Source: Atopsyche davidsoni (Eukaryota > Arthropoda > Insecta > Trichoptera > Hydrobiosidae). From it: DNA of 64,000 nucleotides. Location: assembly GCA_022113835.1 (NCBI GenBank), contig JAILWY010000002.1:3450501-3514500 (forward strand), read 5' to 3'. Shown one piece after another: positions 41,240 through 53,667 of the stretch (positions within the stretch are counted from its first letter, which is position 1; each line of letters begins with the position of its first letter). A program made the position numbers and the translations under genes. The notes under the pieces were generated by a model. That model saw only the letters and a list, made by a program, of their open reading frames with translations. It did no database searches and was not told where the DNA came from.

Positions 41240-41525
41240 GAGAGTCCGAATCCTCGTAATCCATCACGCCAGTTTGGGGGTGCGTCGGTAAGGCGGGGAG
41301 AGGTCTCTACCTTACCGGCCGAGCGCAGCATGGCCGGCGCAGCGCCCACATAAAATGTGCGCTGAAACCATAAAAAGTTGCGCAGTTAACATCAGGGCGT
41401 ACAAAGCAAACCATAAATTATAATGTTTGATGCGATTCTTTTTAGTGCCGACCTATGTGTGAACTATATGCAGTGTGAATGGCGCATTTCCAGACGAGCT
41501 GTGCATTTTTATGCCAAGCGAGCGA
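41240..41525. promoter_or_regulatory. GC-rich island with three CATAAA words, next to the 202-bp array
   Basis: It contains CACATAAAATGTG (a 5-3-5 palindrome, near 41347-41359), ACCATAAA at 41368-41375 and again at 41410-41417, in GC-rich DNA. The 202-bp array begins at its right edge. Candidate regulatory element bound by homeodomain proteins; motif-based inference. Confidence 0.35.
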
Positions 41526-42126
41526 TTCTTTAGATTATCAATACTTTCAGCGTTATGCTGAAACGGCTGTCTACTAACTTTGTAATCAAAATGACTTAAA
41601 AGGACTCTTAACTTATTTGGAATACTCCATAATAAACCACAATATCGAATTACTAATTGGCAACTAGTTTGCCTTTCAAGGACTACTTCAGACTCTGAAG
41701 TCTTAGTATGTAGACTAGAGTCTGCGATTCTTTAGGTTATCAATACTTTCAGCATTATGCTGAAACGGCTGTCTACTAACTTTGTAATCAAAATGACTTA
41801 AAAAGGTCTCTAAACTTATTTGGAATACTCCATAATAAACAACAATAATGAATTTCCAAATGGCAACTATTTTGCCTTTCAAGGACTACTCAAGACTCTG
41901 AAGTCTTAGTATGTAGACTAGAGTCTACGATTCTTTAGGTTACCAATACTTTCAGCATTATGCTGAAACGGCTGTCTACTAAGGCTGTGAGCTGAATTTG
42001 TAATCGAGAGAAAATATCGCGTTCAGCTTAAAACGAATATCAACTAATTTGGAATACTCCATAATAAACAACAATAATGAATTTCCAAATGGCAACTATT
42101 TTGCCTTTCAAGGACTTTGAAGTCTT
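41522..42126. repeat. About 202-bp tandem repeat, three units, with internal palindromes
   Basis: The phrase GATTCTTTAGRTTAYCAATA starts units at 41522, 41724 and 41927. Each has TTCAGCATTATGCTGAA or a one-base variant, and the first two have AGACTCTGAAGTCTTAG through ACTAGAGTCT, whose outer 7-mers AGACTCT/AGAGTCT are inverted. The third unit carries a different insert (GGCTGTGAGCTGAATTTG...) and lacks part of the end. Confidence 0.95.
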
Positions 42127-42789
42127 AATAGTGAATTCAAAATCTGATTTACTATAAAACCGCTGCATAGAATTAAGTACTTTGTGAGTTTGTTTATTGA
42201 ATATTGGGAAAGTTCATACGATGGATGGCGATAAGTCACCCCGTAAAACCAATACACAATTTTAATTTATCGTTAAATACTTCTCAGAGAATCAATCTTC
42301 GTTTTATTTATGAGGCGTGACGATACGGTATGGTTACAAATTTCAGTTGCAATAAAACACGGAGTTTTACTTAAAACGATACTTCATTTATTTAATGGTT
42401 TTGTTAAAATATTTATTTATTATACTTTAACAGGGTTGGTTGGCATCAGACGTTGTATAATCATCCATCCTAACACGGTTCACGCATCTTTGAGTGGAAA
42501 CGCAGAAAACGAGTGGAGTACTGGGAAATTTGCCACAGTGGTGATATAGCGATTATATGGCCATAAGCCATTACTTCAAAAAGTATGTTGTTAATATATT
42601 TAAAATATAAGATTTACCTTAACAGTTAACGTATCATTCAATAGACCATTGTGGAGGCCAATGTAAACTGCACGCCGAGAAATACGCATGTATTAATAGT
42701 TTTAGGGTCACGTACCATGACTTCATGTTAAAAACCTGAAATTTCTCTAACATTGGATACATTCTCATCTAGACCAAACAGTTCTCCCA

Positions 42790-43838
42790 TCTTTCAGTAG
42801 ACTAGTGCAGAGAATGCGAGAGCTATAGGAACAATAGCCGTGACTTCATAAAGTATAGTTTAGTCACTATATCTGATAACTAGTATGCATCTCTAGTGTT
42901 GAATTGTGAGTGTTCGCGGATCTTTCAGTAGAGCAGTGAGTCCTGAAACTGAAAGTCAATGTAGCAATGCACCTCTGAGGAGAGTTCGAGTATCAGTAGC
43001 CGTGTCAGTATATCTGATAACTAGAATGCATCTCTAGAGTTGAATTGTGAGTGTTCGCGGATCTTTCAGTAGAGCAGTGAGACCTGAAACTGAAAGTCAA
43101 TGTAGCAATGCACCTCTGAGGAGAGTTCGAGTATCAGTAGCCGTGTCAGTATATCTGATAACTAGAATGCATCTCTAGTGTTGAATTGTAAGTGTTCGCG
43201 GATCTTTCAATAGAGTAGTGAGTCTTGAAACTGAAAGTCCATGTGGCAATGTACCTCTGAGGACAGTTCGAGTACCAGCAGCCGCGACTTTATAAAGCAT
43301 AGCTTAGTCAGTATATCTGATAACTAGTATGCATCTCTAGTGTTGAATTGTGAGTGTTCGCGGATCTTTCAGTAGAGCAGTGATTCCTGAAACTGAAAGC
43401 AACGCAGCCCATGTGGCAATGCACCTCTGAGGAGAGTTCGAGTATCAGCAGCCGTGTCAGTATATCTGATAACTAGAATGCATCTCTAGTGTTGAATTGT
43501 GAGTGTTCGCGGATCTTTCAATAGAGTAGTGAGTCTTGAAACTGAAAGTCCATGTGGCAATGTACCTCTGAGGACAGTTCGAGTACCAGCAGCCGCGACT
43601 TTATAAAGCATAGCTTAGTCAGTATATCTGATAACTAGTATGCATCTCTAGTGTTGAATTGTGAGTGTTCGTGGATCTTTCAGCAGAGCAGTGAGTCCTG
43701 AAACTGAAAGCAACGCAGCCCATGTGGGAATGCGCCTCCGGGGAGAGTTCGAGTATCAGTAGCTGTGTCAGTATATCTGATAACTAGAATGCATCTCTAG
43801 TGTTGAATTGTGAGTGTTCGCGGATCTTTCAGTAGAGC
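42790..43838. repeat. About 141-162-bp tandem repeat, seven units with higher-order alternation
   Basis: GTGTTCGCGGATCTTTCA or a one-base variant recurs with start positions 42910, 43051, 43192, 43354, 43503, 43665 and 43814. The intervals are 141, 141, 162, 149, 162 and about 149 bp. Long units carry TTTATAAAGCATAGCTTAG and short ones do not, so a two-unit higher-order repeat is growing. Each unit has CTAGAATGCATCTCTAG or a close variant, a near-palindrome. The last unit runs straight into the 43.84-kb GC island. Confidence 0.95.
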
Positions 43839-44000
43839 TGTGCGCCTCTGGAGTTTGCGGGCCACGCTGTAGCGCGGCCCACAACCGGCGATCCATTTGG
43901 ATTTAATGACCAAATAAACATGCGGGGTCGTAAAAACTGCATCGGCGCTCATTTGTGCAAGAGGCGGCGTGGACTTGCTGCATCCAAATGCAACGCTTTC
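43838..44000. promoter_or_regulatory. GC-rich island with GTCGTAAAA and a GC hairpin
   Basis: GTCGTAAAA lies at 43927-43935. Upstream, 43859-43880 folds as GGGCCACGCT / AGCGCGGCCC with a 2-nt loop and a single mismatch. It follows the 150-bp array without a gap. No credible coding frame. Confidence 0.4.
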
Positions 44001-44003
44001 CTG

Positions 44004-46640
44004 TTTATATATATATATATATAAATGAAACGTTTTTGTATATAAAAAATAACACAAGTATCAAGTTTTAAATTTTTTTAATTATTTTAAAATTTTAATT
44101 ATTGGGTTGGGTAGTTTCGAGCATTCGAATCGATTAAACACGTTAAGTGCCATTAAGTATGAATAAAATGTATATATTTGTATGAGCAACGGGTCATTGT
44201 GTGGATGAATACAAGAAGTCAAATTGAAAAAACATTTGGGCGTCAATTGTCCCGAATCCGCCCCTGTGTTGATCGATTACCAAGTTTTGTTTTCGAATAA
44301 GTTCAAAGCGGAAGGTTTAAGCACACAAAACGATCAACTGGGTATATGTAACAACGACAATACTTTTTTATGTATATTTCCTGCAGTGAACGCTGAGATA
44401 ACAAAAGACAATCGAACTTCTTCTTCTTCTCAACTTCCCACACTTTGGAAAAAGTAAAATGAGATTCGCTTGCTTCTTACCTGGTGCAGAGCAATTACTC
44501 GTCTTGACAAAATGTTTGGATAGTGATGTTGTTGTATACCCTCTCTTTCTCTTTTTTTGGGTTTAAAGATAATAATTTAATGTTTTACAACCTTTTATAT
44601 TTATAATCGACCAGATAACGATAGCAGCTGTATTGTATAAAAAGTTGTTATGGGGTTGTTGCACGATGCTCTACCTGATTCCATTAAAAGAATTTCATGG
44701 TGATTTTTACGGTTTATGTTTTTTTGCTACTTGATAATTTGTAAATAAAACACTTAGACATTTTCATTGAAACTCATTAATGTATTAACAACATTTAAAA
44801 AAAAAACTATAGAATAACTTTAAAATCGTGTTATTTGTTGTTTTTTTCAGCGGAAGATATGCATATATGCGATAACTTATTAATAAATAAAATCATATTG
44901 ATTTTTTTTACACGACACGAAATTTTATTTAATTTGTGTTTTAAATGTTCTGTGGATGTTGTTTTAATAAATAAATGCTATTGTTTGTTGTAAAAAAACC
45001 TATTGGCTTTTTGCAAGGCTTTTTCTATTATTTTTTTTATCCAAACTTACTGCATATACAAAATATTTGATTATCCTAAATATCTGCTTCATACACCCAT
45101 CACTACAACACGAGTAAATCTGTTGGTGGAACTTCAAGGATAGAGATAGAAAACCGTTTTTTTTTCATAGCTGGAAAACTAGTTTTTCTCGATACCATTC
45201 AGTCATAATGAAAGTAAATTTTTACTTCTTTAAGCAAACCTTATAGGAATAAAAATTAGAAGTAACTTCCCCATAACTATTGAAATAAAACACTACGTCA
45301 AAGAGTCGAGAATATTTTTCATTATATGTGATTCATGTTTTATGAATTATTATCATAGTTTACAATAGTTGAACAATCAAAGTATACAAGTAACTAACAT
45401 AATAGATAATATTGCCTATTGTATTGTTAACCTTGTCTTGCACCTGTTCATTGTATTTCAGAATCATAACTATTACAAGCATTATATTTATATATATATA
45501 GTATAATATATATAAAAATATATATTCCGGAGAATTTGAGGTAGGGTAAGGGACTTCACAGATAGCACAAATACCATCACGAAGGCGAGCATTCAAATGT
45601 GACGAGATGTGCCGACAAGTGCTTCACCCAAGTACTGTTTACGACCAACTCACCAAAGCGGTTGATTTATCACCACTTCAAGATGGACAGCATTCCATCG
45701 AAATCGTCGCCTGAAATAATTCTGTTCGGATCCCACTTTAATTTACGGTTTCTCCAAAAAGTAGCGTAAACGCACACTGCAACGCAAATGCATTCAAATA
45801 TATTTATATTAATTCCTCATCGCAGTTTAAATGCTCATTCGGGATATTTTAAACAGATTTATAAAAAATATATATACCTTGCCAAAGTTTGGCAAGCTGT
45901 CACACCGATGAGTTCATAAGTTTTTTTGCTGCCGGTAATAATGAGCTTCTTTATATTTTCATTATTGTGTTTAACAGGTTGGTAATTACTGTTCAATTAA
46001 ATCAGTTTCTCTGAGCTCGGACGTTCACGTACGTGTTTTATAACTTTTTAAGTGCTATATGCATGTACTCACAGAACAGGCGTCGATAATCACACGTATA
46101 TCATTACACAATGCAGCATTCAGGCCGGAGTGAAATTACACAGTCGCAGACTTCGTAATGGCTTCCAGCACAAAGGACAATTCGGTCACAAAATGGCGTC
46201 GCGGCTTAGGTCAGCAAGCCAACAAAACAACGAGTTTAAAAATTTATAAAATAAGTGGTCAGTAATTGGCTCACGATATCAATTAAATCCGAAATTAAAA
46301 CGGACAAAAAATACGTTTTTTTTATATGCGTGTATACGTTTCTAAACTATCACATTTTACTGTGCAAGTCCAACATATTTTTAATAATTTAAAGTGAAGT
46401 TAAAAAATAATTAAAATTTTAACACTGTTAATAAAATATATTCACAAATGAAACGTATAAATTGTTATATTTAGTCTGTTGAATGAAAAGCTTTTTTTAA
46501 TTAAACTTGCGATTTCGTTGTTTTTGTACGTTGCTTACCAAGTTTTATTTTTGTTCTGGTGAAAATAATTAAACGCATATATGTTAAAATTTATAACTAT
46601 TCACTTTATACTGCCTTGTAAAATTTATAACTATACCATT
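44004..46640. other. AT-rich non-coding stretch
   Basis: A short TA microsatellite lies near 44008-44023. CTTGCCAAA/TTTGGCAAG at about 45885-45903 forms a perfect 9-bp stem around one base. An open frame without ATG at about 44204-44456 and a 65-codon frame near 46.1 kb are unrecognised and probably chance. Confidence 0.5.
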
Positions 46641-46642
46641 TA

Positions 46643-47281
46643 TTGTAAAGCCCGAATTTACAATAAATATTATTTAAATAAGCTCAAAGTCTTGCAAAGC
46701 AGACAATAGCCTATTCAATAAAATAAAGTCTCTTTTTGCTAACTGTATTTGATGTTCTCTAAAATAACGCCCAAGGTGTAAAAAAACTTGCTAATAGACA
46801 TGTTATACTAAGTGGATTTATATGTATACATAACCACGCTTAATACAACCTTGTGTATATTTTTAAGACACATAGAGAAAGCTGCAGTTTGACGTAAAAT
46901 GTTAAAGCCTGAATTTACAGTAAATATGATTTAAATAAGCTCAAAGTCTTGCAAAGACCTCTTCAATAAAATAAAGTCTCTTTTTGCTAACTGTATTTGA
47001 TGTTCTCTAAAATAACGCCCAAGGTGTAAAAAAACTTGGTAATATACAAGTTATACTAAGTGGATTTATATGTATACATAACCACGCTTAATACAACCTT
47101 GTGTATATTTTTAAGACACATGGTGAAAGCTGCCGTTTGACGTAAAATGTTAAAGCCTGAATTTACAGTAAATATGATTTAAATAAGTTCAAAGTCTTGC
47201 AAAGACCTGTTCAATAAAATAAAGTCTCTTTTTGCTAACTGTTTTTGATGTTCCCTAAAATAACGCCCAAATAGACAAGTG
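46643..47281. repeat. About 250-bp tandem repeat, two full units and a partial
   Basis: Unit starts marked by GCCYGAATTTAC lie at about 46650, 46907 and 47155, giving intervals of 257 and 248 bp. Shared blocks are AAATAAGCTCAAAGTCTTGC, AATAAAATAAAGTCTC, CTAAAATAACGCCCAA and ATGTATACATAACCACGC. The units contain AATAAA words but no reading frame. Confidence 0.95.
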
Positions 47282-47289
47282 GTATCTTT

Positions 47290-49530
47290 TACGTAATTTT
47301 GAAAAAAAATAATGCACACTAAAACTTAATATATTTGCAGCAAGACCACCTGAATCGCAAATAAATCAATCACTACCTACAAAACTTAAGAAGAGGAAAA
47401 ATTATTCGCGAGAGTGATCCCCTTCAAGACGCCTTTGTTAAATTCGTACAACGTTATAAATTCCCGACCTCGATCAACATCCTTATTTTCAAGCTGCTAA
47501 GACCGTGTTTCCAAAACAATCACTGGCGTCCTCGTAACTTAATAACAATGCGACTTGAAAATAAGCATATTAGTATAAACAACGGCTTTGTTGCTTCGTG
47601 GTGTGTTTAAAAATAACCAACTTTAGACGCGATGTTTTGAAGTAGAGCCCGCAAGCTCCACGGGGTGGTCGCCGCAGGTCTGAAAATGCACCAAAATACT
47701 TTCAAAATATTCTCAATAAAAGCTCAGTCGATTTTAACAGTTAGACTTAACAATGCAATTGTTTGTGAATTGATTCAATAACAGGTTTTGTAAAAATAAT
47801 CTATTATAGGAGGTTGGTGACAATTTCAGCGAACATATTTATATCCTGGATTTCACTGTACGCGAAGCCCGAGATAGGTTAGATAAATAATATAATATAA
47901 TAAAATTTAGTACGCTTCATGATCTAAGTGCTTAAAAAAGAAGCTTGCCTTTAAAAAAACATTATATTTTTTAAATTTTGTAAAATACATAAATTCCATA
48001 TCCCAAATCCCTTGCGCAGCCATACTGAAGAGTTTGGTTTATAGAAACTTCGTTCAGATTATAAAATGCTACTTACACTAAAATAAATTTAGGTAAATCA
48101 AAATTCAAGTATTTGTTATCTCATTGTACATTTAATTTTCTTACTACATGTGAAATTTTGAAGCAATAACATCAAAATGAAAATATAACCTATTCGCCAT
48201 TGTTTTCATTGCGTTTGTTTTTAAAACTAATTTATACTTTTCAGGCTCCTGAACTGCCTGATTTTAATCACTGATTACTTTGAAGTGTCTGCCTTTGATC
48301 GGCTGTCAACGTGAGAATGTAATGGATCACGCTGTAACCAAATATTGAGGCGATAACAACATTTGATCATTACTTCGGTGACTGTACAATTGCTTACAAT
48401 TAAGATATGGAAACAAATTGGTCCTCATATTTCGTGTGGATAATACAGCGCCTGTTGGCATAGCAACCAAAATAAAAAAAATAATTAAACAAACTTATGA
48501 AAACCTATTACTGTAAACTATATAATTAAATAAAACATTATTTGTTATCATCAATTATTAATTCCATCTACGAAGCGTACACCGCTGAGCAACAGGTATT
48601 ATGACGACATTTTTAAAAATATTATTCAAATGGTTCATATTGAGCACTTACTAACCAATGTTATAAAAAAATATAAATTATTGTGGCGCGTTGATGTTTC
48701 TCTTCTAAATATTACATTTATAAAAAGTGCGATGTTTATAAATTTCGCGTTTGATTTTAAATATTTTTCTAGACACTGCAAATCACAGACTGCTTTGATA
48801 ACATTGGACTCGTATATGGCCACGGTGAAAGCAAAATTTATGACTTATTGATACTAGTTGGCATTTTTAAAATACATTATAAATTTCAGAGACACATGCT
48901 GCCTTGAGTGACACTTAAACATTAAAAAAAATGCTGTGAGAATCTTAATTTTTATTAGTTCATTAGAATGTATTGTATATTATTTTTGTATACGCTTGTG
49001 TGAAAAGTTTCAAGGCACACAATGCTTTATCGCTTGTATGGATTGCTCGCCATGGATTGCTAGAATCACCGTGTGACTAATTTAATTCAGCAAAAATATT
49101 TAAAAAACCGGGTATGTTTTATAATATTTAATGATCTCCGACAGGCGATAAACTTGCGGCAGTCATTTGGGGTTGATAATCCGCACACCCGCGTCATATG
49201 AATACATAAAAGCGTGGAATACCTTGGATTCTTCGAAAACCCCTAAATCATCCTTTTGCCACAGCAACCCTTCTCATCCCCCGAATCGAATTTACTGCAC
49301 TTCTCTATTCTCATTTCGCACTCAAAATATTTTAATACGCCGATAATAAAATATCGTTCAATCGATACCTGAACGCGACCAGGATTTCAACTTACTTGCT
49401 ATAAAGCAACTGCTCTTCGGTTAATTATAATAACAATGCATTACATATATTTTTTTTCTATAATATCACTACTTGGGCTTATACATATATATGTAATCTA
49501 TTAGCAGCTCGACTATTCATAGATTTTATT
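47290..49530. other. Non-coding stretch with a repeat-family fragment
   Basis: ATAGGAGGTTGGTGACAATT with TCAGCGAACATATTTA at about 47807-47842 matches the start of interspersed repeat family 'A'. A mildly GC-richer segment with no coding sense lies at 47340-47690. No gene was seen. Confidence 0.5.
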
Positions 49531-50090
49531 CAAATTATACTCTTACGACGATCGGCAGCCATGCAGGGAAGTATTGATGTCGCACTGATGTAGCACCTGG
49601 AAGGGCAGAAAACGTTCACGAAAAACAACGTTCGTAGTCTCCTAGCAGTTTGGCTATTCATATTTGCGATTGGCAGCCCTGCTTGGGACAGAAGGAGAAT
49701 CATATCCAGACCGGAGCAGTAAAATCTGTCATATCAATCACAGGAGTTTATCGCCATAGTCTGTCGGGGCGGCCCGTCTAATTGCGGTGTTCCCGGTAAA
49801 GGCGTAAATTTTTGGCTGAAGGATTAGTCCGCGACCGAAAATATCGAGCATCCTTTCATAATGGCTTCCCGTTTATGGGTTTGTTGAAGGCAATGTTAAT
49901 AATTTCACAGCGCATCCTTTCGCATAGAAAAAAAAACTGTATATCAAATCTACAGTACTTGGTCGATGGGGCTTGTAAATATTTATATCTAGAAATCACA
50001 TGTATTCTTTTATAAAAGCTTTTCGTTTGAGGATCTGTTGAGGCCAATATTAATAATTTTACAGCGCATTAATATTAAATTTGTACTTAT
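49530..50090. repeat. Two imperfect direct duplications in a GC-richer segment
   Basis: AGCAGCTCGACTATTCATAG...GATCGGCAGCC (about 49503-49560) is echoed by AGCAGTTTGGCTATTCATAT...GATTGGCAGCC (about 49644-49678). Likewise GTTGAAGGCAATGTTAATAA...TTTCACAGCGCAT (about 49883-49913) is echoed by GTTGAGGCCAATATTAATAA...TTTTACAGCGCAT (about 50038-50068). Short frames on both strands arise from these duplications. Confidence 0.6.
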
Positions 50091-51830
50091 CTGAATTCCG
50101 TTCGTCTTAAAGCACCGGTCTATGGGTTCACTTTGGACCTGAATTCGGAAGAGATTTCCATTGCAGCTGAGCTCTCTCTCTTCTGTAAATTGTCTAACAT
50201 TCACTCTAATTTTGCGACATTAATTCATTATATTCATACGTGAAGTTCTCTTTGGCAGCGCTTTCAAAGAATGGCTATTTAATTTGATTATATATACGAT
50301 TTTAGTTAGTTTTATGTCGCCATAACCCTCCGAGGCGGATCGTCCATACTTCCATTAGTGCCTCTCTCAGGGCAGGGTTGACGGCGAAATATCCCCTTAA
50401 AATATCCTACGAAATGGCGACAAGGAAAACTCGAGGGATATTATTAATTCATACTATTTTAGGACCGTTTAAAATTTTAACATATACTTATTTTTCAACA
50501 TACTAATGACATGTGCTCTATAAAAATAAAATATTTAATGATCAATTAATATATCTTAGATATATTTACATCTAAACGTGTGTTATATCAATATTCCGTA
50601 ATTGTTTTTTTAGTTTTATTTCATGCAAATAAGCATATGGAAAATAAGTTCTAAAGAATTCATTAAAATATTTACTTGATACATTGCATGTATTTATATA
50701 TATAGAGAAACGTAAAATGGAAAAAAGTTTAATGAATACACAATATTTATTTATCGAAATTCTTCACCCCTATTTCGTAGGGTGTAAAAGTGATATGAGG
50801 AATATTAAGTATCAAACTATCTTATAGGGGGTTTTAAAACATGTAGCTTGTTTTATTTGATAATGAATAATCCAATACTTTTAACTCAAGAGAGAAAAAA
50901 AAAATTATTAAAAAAATGTATCTCTAAAATAAAAAACAACATTTTATTTAAATTTGGTCTTTCATAAAAAAATCATGTAATTTTTTCAACCAAAATCTGA
51001 ACATATTATAAAAATATATTATTACTAAACACACTGTAGTCCGGGCGCATCTCTGCACACAGGGTGGACTGAAAGATCGTAAATTATCAAAACGGTCGTA
51101 TAATATCTAAGTGCAATATCATAAGACTGCAGACTGCAGTTTTCTGCATAAGACATTATTATAACCGACTGGAACCTTTGGAGTGGGATTTACTGCTCCC
51201 ACCTGAGAGTGGATAATTTTAGAGCGGCTTTCAACTTGGCAAGGATCTACTTATCGGCTTTGATCATCACTCATCGTAAATTTTAATTTTCTAAAAATGA
51301 TTATTTCGAAAATAGTTAAATAGTATGACCATTTCTGGGTGTGAATTTTAAATTATCTACTTGTATTTTGGTTTCAATTATATTGAAATTTGTTAATAAT
51401 GAACGCAGACCGTGTTATAGGAGTACCGCGTTAAAGGAGGGTTACACGTCGATGTATCTCATTTCTATTTTAATCACAGCAAAAATGTTGACCTATTGCT
51501 TGATTCAGTAGTCCGATTATAATTATTTAGTTTTAATAGAATTTCGCACCAATTAAGTACGTTTCCGATCGTTTAAACGTGTAACGTTTTTAATCGGAAT
51601 GCGATAATCTTGCAACGTGTGCAATGAGGTTATCTAATAAATTGTAAATAATTCCTACATTATTTCAATTTTATTGGTAATAATATTTATTGGCAATCTG
51701 TAACATTTGATACCGAATCGTAAACATTATTCACTATCAGGTTACTTACGCAGACAGAAAATACCTTAACTATTAATAGAATATTATATGTATAAATTAT
51801 TGGAGAGATTATTCGTTATTTATTATCCGA

Positions 51831-51897
51831 TACTGGAGCCGCTTTCAGGGATTTCAACAAAATCGCTAAAGATCCCAGTACCGCGACCGAAACGTCG
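51831..51897. repeat. Hairpin element relative ending GACCGAAACGTCG
   Basis: TACTGG (51831-51836) pairs with CCAGTA (51875-51880), and GGGAT with ATCCC inside. The right side continues GACCGAAACGTCG, like the GGACCAAAACGTC end at 9.69 kb. It is probably a diverged member of the same short inverted-repeat family. Confidence 0.45.
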
Positions 51898-52573
51898 CAA
51901 GACAAATACCACTATACAAGATTACATTACAAGTTACCCTATGATCATTATAAATACAAAATGATTATACATTTAAAATAAATCTGCATTTTTTATCTGT
52001 ACTGGTTTATTGTGTATTCAATATTTAGGTTATAGTGAATATAAAACTCCAATATAAGTTTACTGTGATACTTTTGGTATCGAAATTGTGCGATATAACA
52101 CCATCTGACTATTTATATTTATTTATATCGATAACCAACAATCGAATCTGTACTCTTAAAATTAAAAAAAAAATTGGTGTCATTGGCAAAATTATGCTGC
52201 AAAATCTAAAATGAAATTATATTCTGATATATAGTACTTGTTAGATGTATTCAAATTTGACTACGTCATAATAAAATATAACACCACTGGTGTACTTGGA
52301 CTTTAATTGATTGAAAGTATGGCTACATATAAATGCATTTAGCAGTTAATGTAAATACAAAGGCTTTAGAATGACGCTTGACGCATGTATAAACTGCAAC
52401 ACGTGCAATACAGCCATGACCTTTATTCCAATATTAGTTTGAGTGTGTTGAATAATACTGAGTGAGCAAAACATTATCTGAGCCATATACGGTGTCTTAT
52501 CATAAAACTTATCTGAAACAGAGAAATATGCTATTTTGCAATACGTTTTATGTACCATTTCATTGTGTACTGA

Positions 52574-52749
52574 TTTACTAGTAATTTATTTGCTGAAACT
52601 GTAAATTCCACCAAGAGTATTGCTACTATAGAGAATGATGATAATAATAGTGCTGTAATGGTATTACACGCTATACTAGCCGAGGCATGTCAATATTCAA
52701 ACAATGCAAATACCCATAACGGACTTTGCTTTTTATCTGAAAAAAACAG
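52574..52749 (+). other. Possible penultimate coding exon (weak)
   Basis: One frame is open from 52574 to a stop at 52769-52771. Its composition is more protein-like than the flanks (…VLHAILAEACQYSNNANTHN…). A donor-like ACAG/GTGTTT at 52750 would leave two bases of a codon, which matches the one leftover base at the start of the 53589 exon. No good acceptor was identified, no domain recognised, and phase agreement happens one time in three by chance. Confidence 0.15.
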
Positions 52750-53588
52750 GTGTTTCCATATTTACAACTGAAAAAAAATAAAGGCAATGCTGGATTGCCG
52801 CTGAAGCGATGCCTTAAAACCATAGCCTGCCTCTGTACATGAGCCAGAGGATACTGAAACTTTATTATATGAGTATAAATCGATGATCTTATATTTATTT
52901 CAGAACTAGGAATAATGTTATAGTTATGTTTTAGAAACTGTGGTATGTTACATTACGTTTGAATGGTATGAATGACACTGTAATCAAAATTACTTGTTTT
53001 GGATATCAAACGCACCCGCCATTAATACTCTAAATTATTATAATGATTCTTGGAATTCTATTATGAATGCAATAAATTTATTTGTAGTACATATAGTTAT
53101 AGTTTTCTATTAAATAGTACTATAACGAACCTGTCTTGTCTATACATGGGACACATCTGGCATTTCACTGGAAAATATAATATTATCTGAAACTAGCAGC
53201 CATTTACTGCAGCTTAAAGAATTTACATATAATAAAATGTAAATCAAATGTTTATAAGTAAGTAAAATATTACAAATTCAATTTGAACCTTCGCAAAGTG
53301 ATTCGTGCAAAAACAAGCAAGAAACGGCCTTTTGATTAATTATTTTGTATACAAGGGACCTTCAAGCCTCAAACATTAACCGTCTTACCTATAAAATATT
53401 TATTCTCATGCAGTTATGATAGTAACCATAAAAAAAGTTGTCCGATAGGTCAAAAAATTTACCTTGAAAATATCTGAAATGCCAATGCTTTATGACTTCA
53501 TTTTAATTTACTTGTGTAATTTAATTAAAATCTTATATAAATATTTTGTTTCTGCTTGATAATTAATAAATTATTTCTCTATTTTCAG

Positions 53589-53667
53589 ATCTGACAACCT
53601 GAGGCCTAACTCACCTAGTCCGGTTACATCGTTTGATCACCGAAATCCGACAAATATTGATGAATAA
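53589..53667 (+). CDS. Candidate last coding exon; possibly doublesex (dsx) C-terminus
   Basis: A strong polypyrimidine tract and CAG at 53571-53588 precede an exon that is open in only one frame (one leftover base, then 25 codons) and stops at TAA 53665-53667. The encoded tail is Ser/Pro-rich and charged, including PNSPSPVTSFDH and ending NIDE, typical of a disordered C-terminus. No earlier exon was confirmed in the window; the rest of the gene would lie upstream behind a very long intron. The identification as dsx is inference. UXT follows 5 kb downstream on the same strand, and dsx and UXT are neighbours in Papilio. The DM domain and oligomerisation exons are not present here, so neither the gene name nor even the exon is proved. 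What follows would be the 3' UTR, with a first AATAAA at 53871-53876. Confidence 0.4.

Larger units (their letters stand above)
50220..53588. other. AT-rich non-coding stretch before the terminal exon (probable intron)
   Basis: The segment ends in the polypyrimidine-AG TTATTTCTCTATTTTCAG at 53588. A hairpin-family relative lies at about 51831-51897, and a GC-richer patch at about 51050-51250. A possible but weak penultimate exon is listed separately. No other coding evidence was found. Confidence 0.5.

Noticed and set aside
44204..44457. Open frame of about 80 codons on the + strand
   Set aside because: It has no ATG and no convincing acceptor, and nothing recognisable in the translation.
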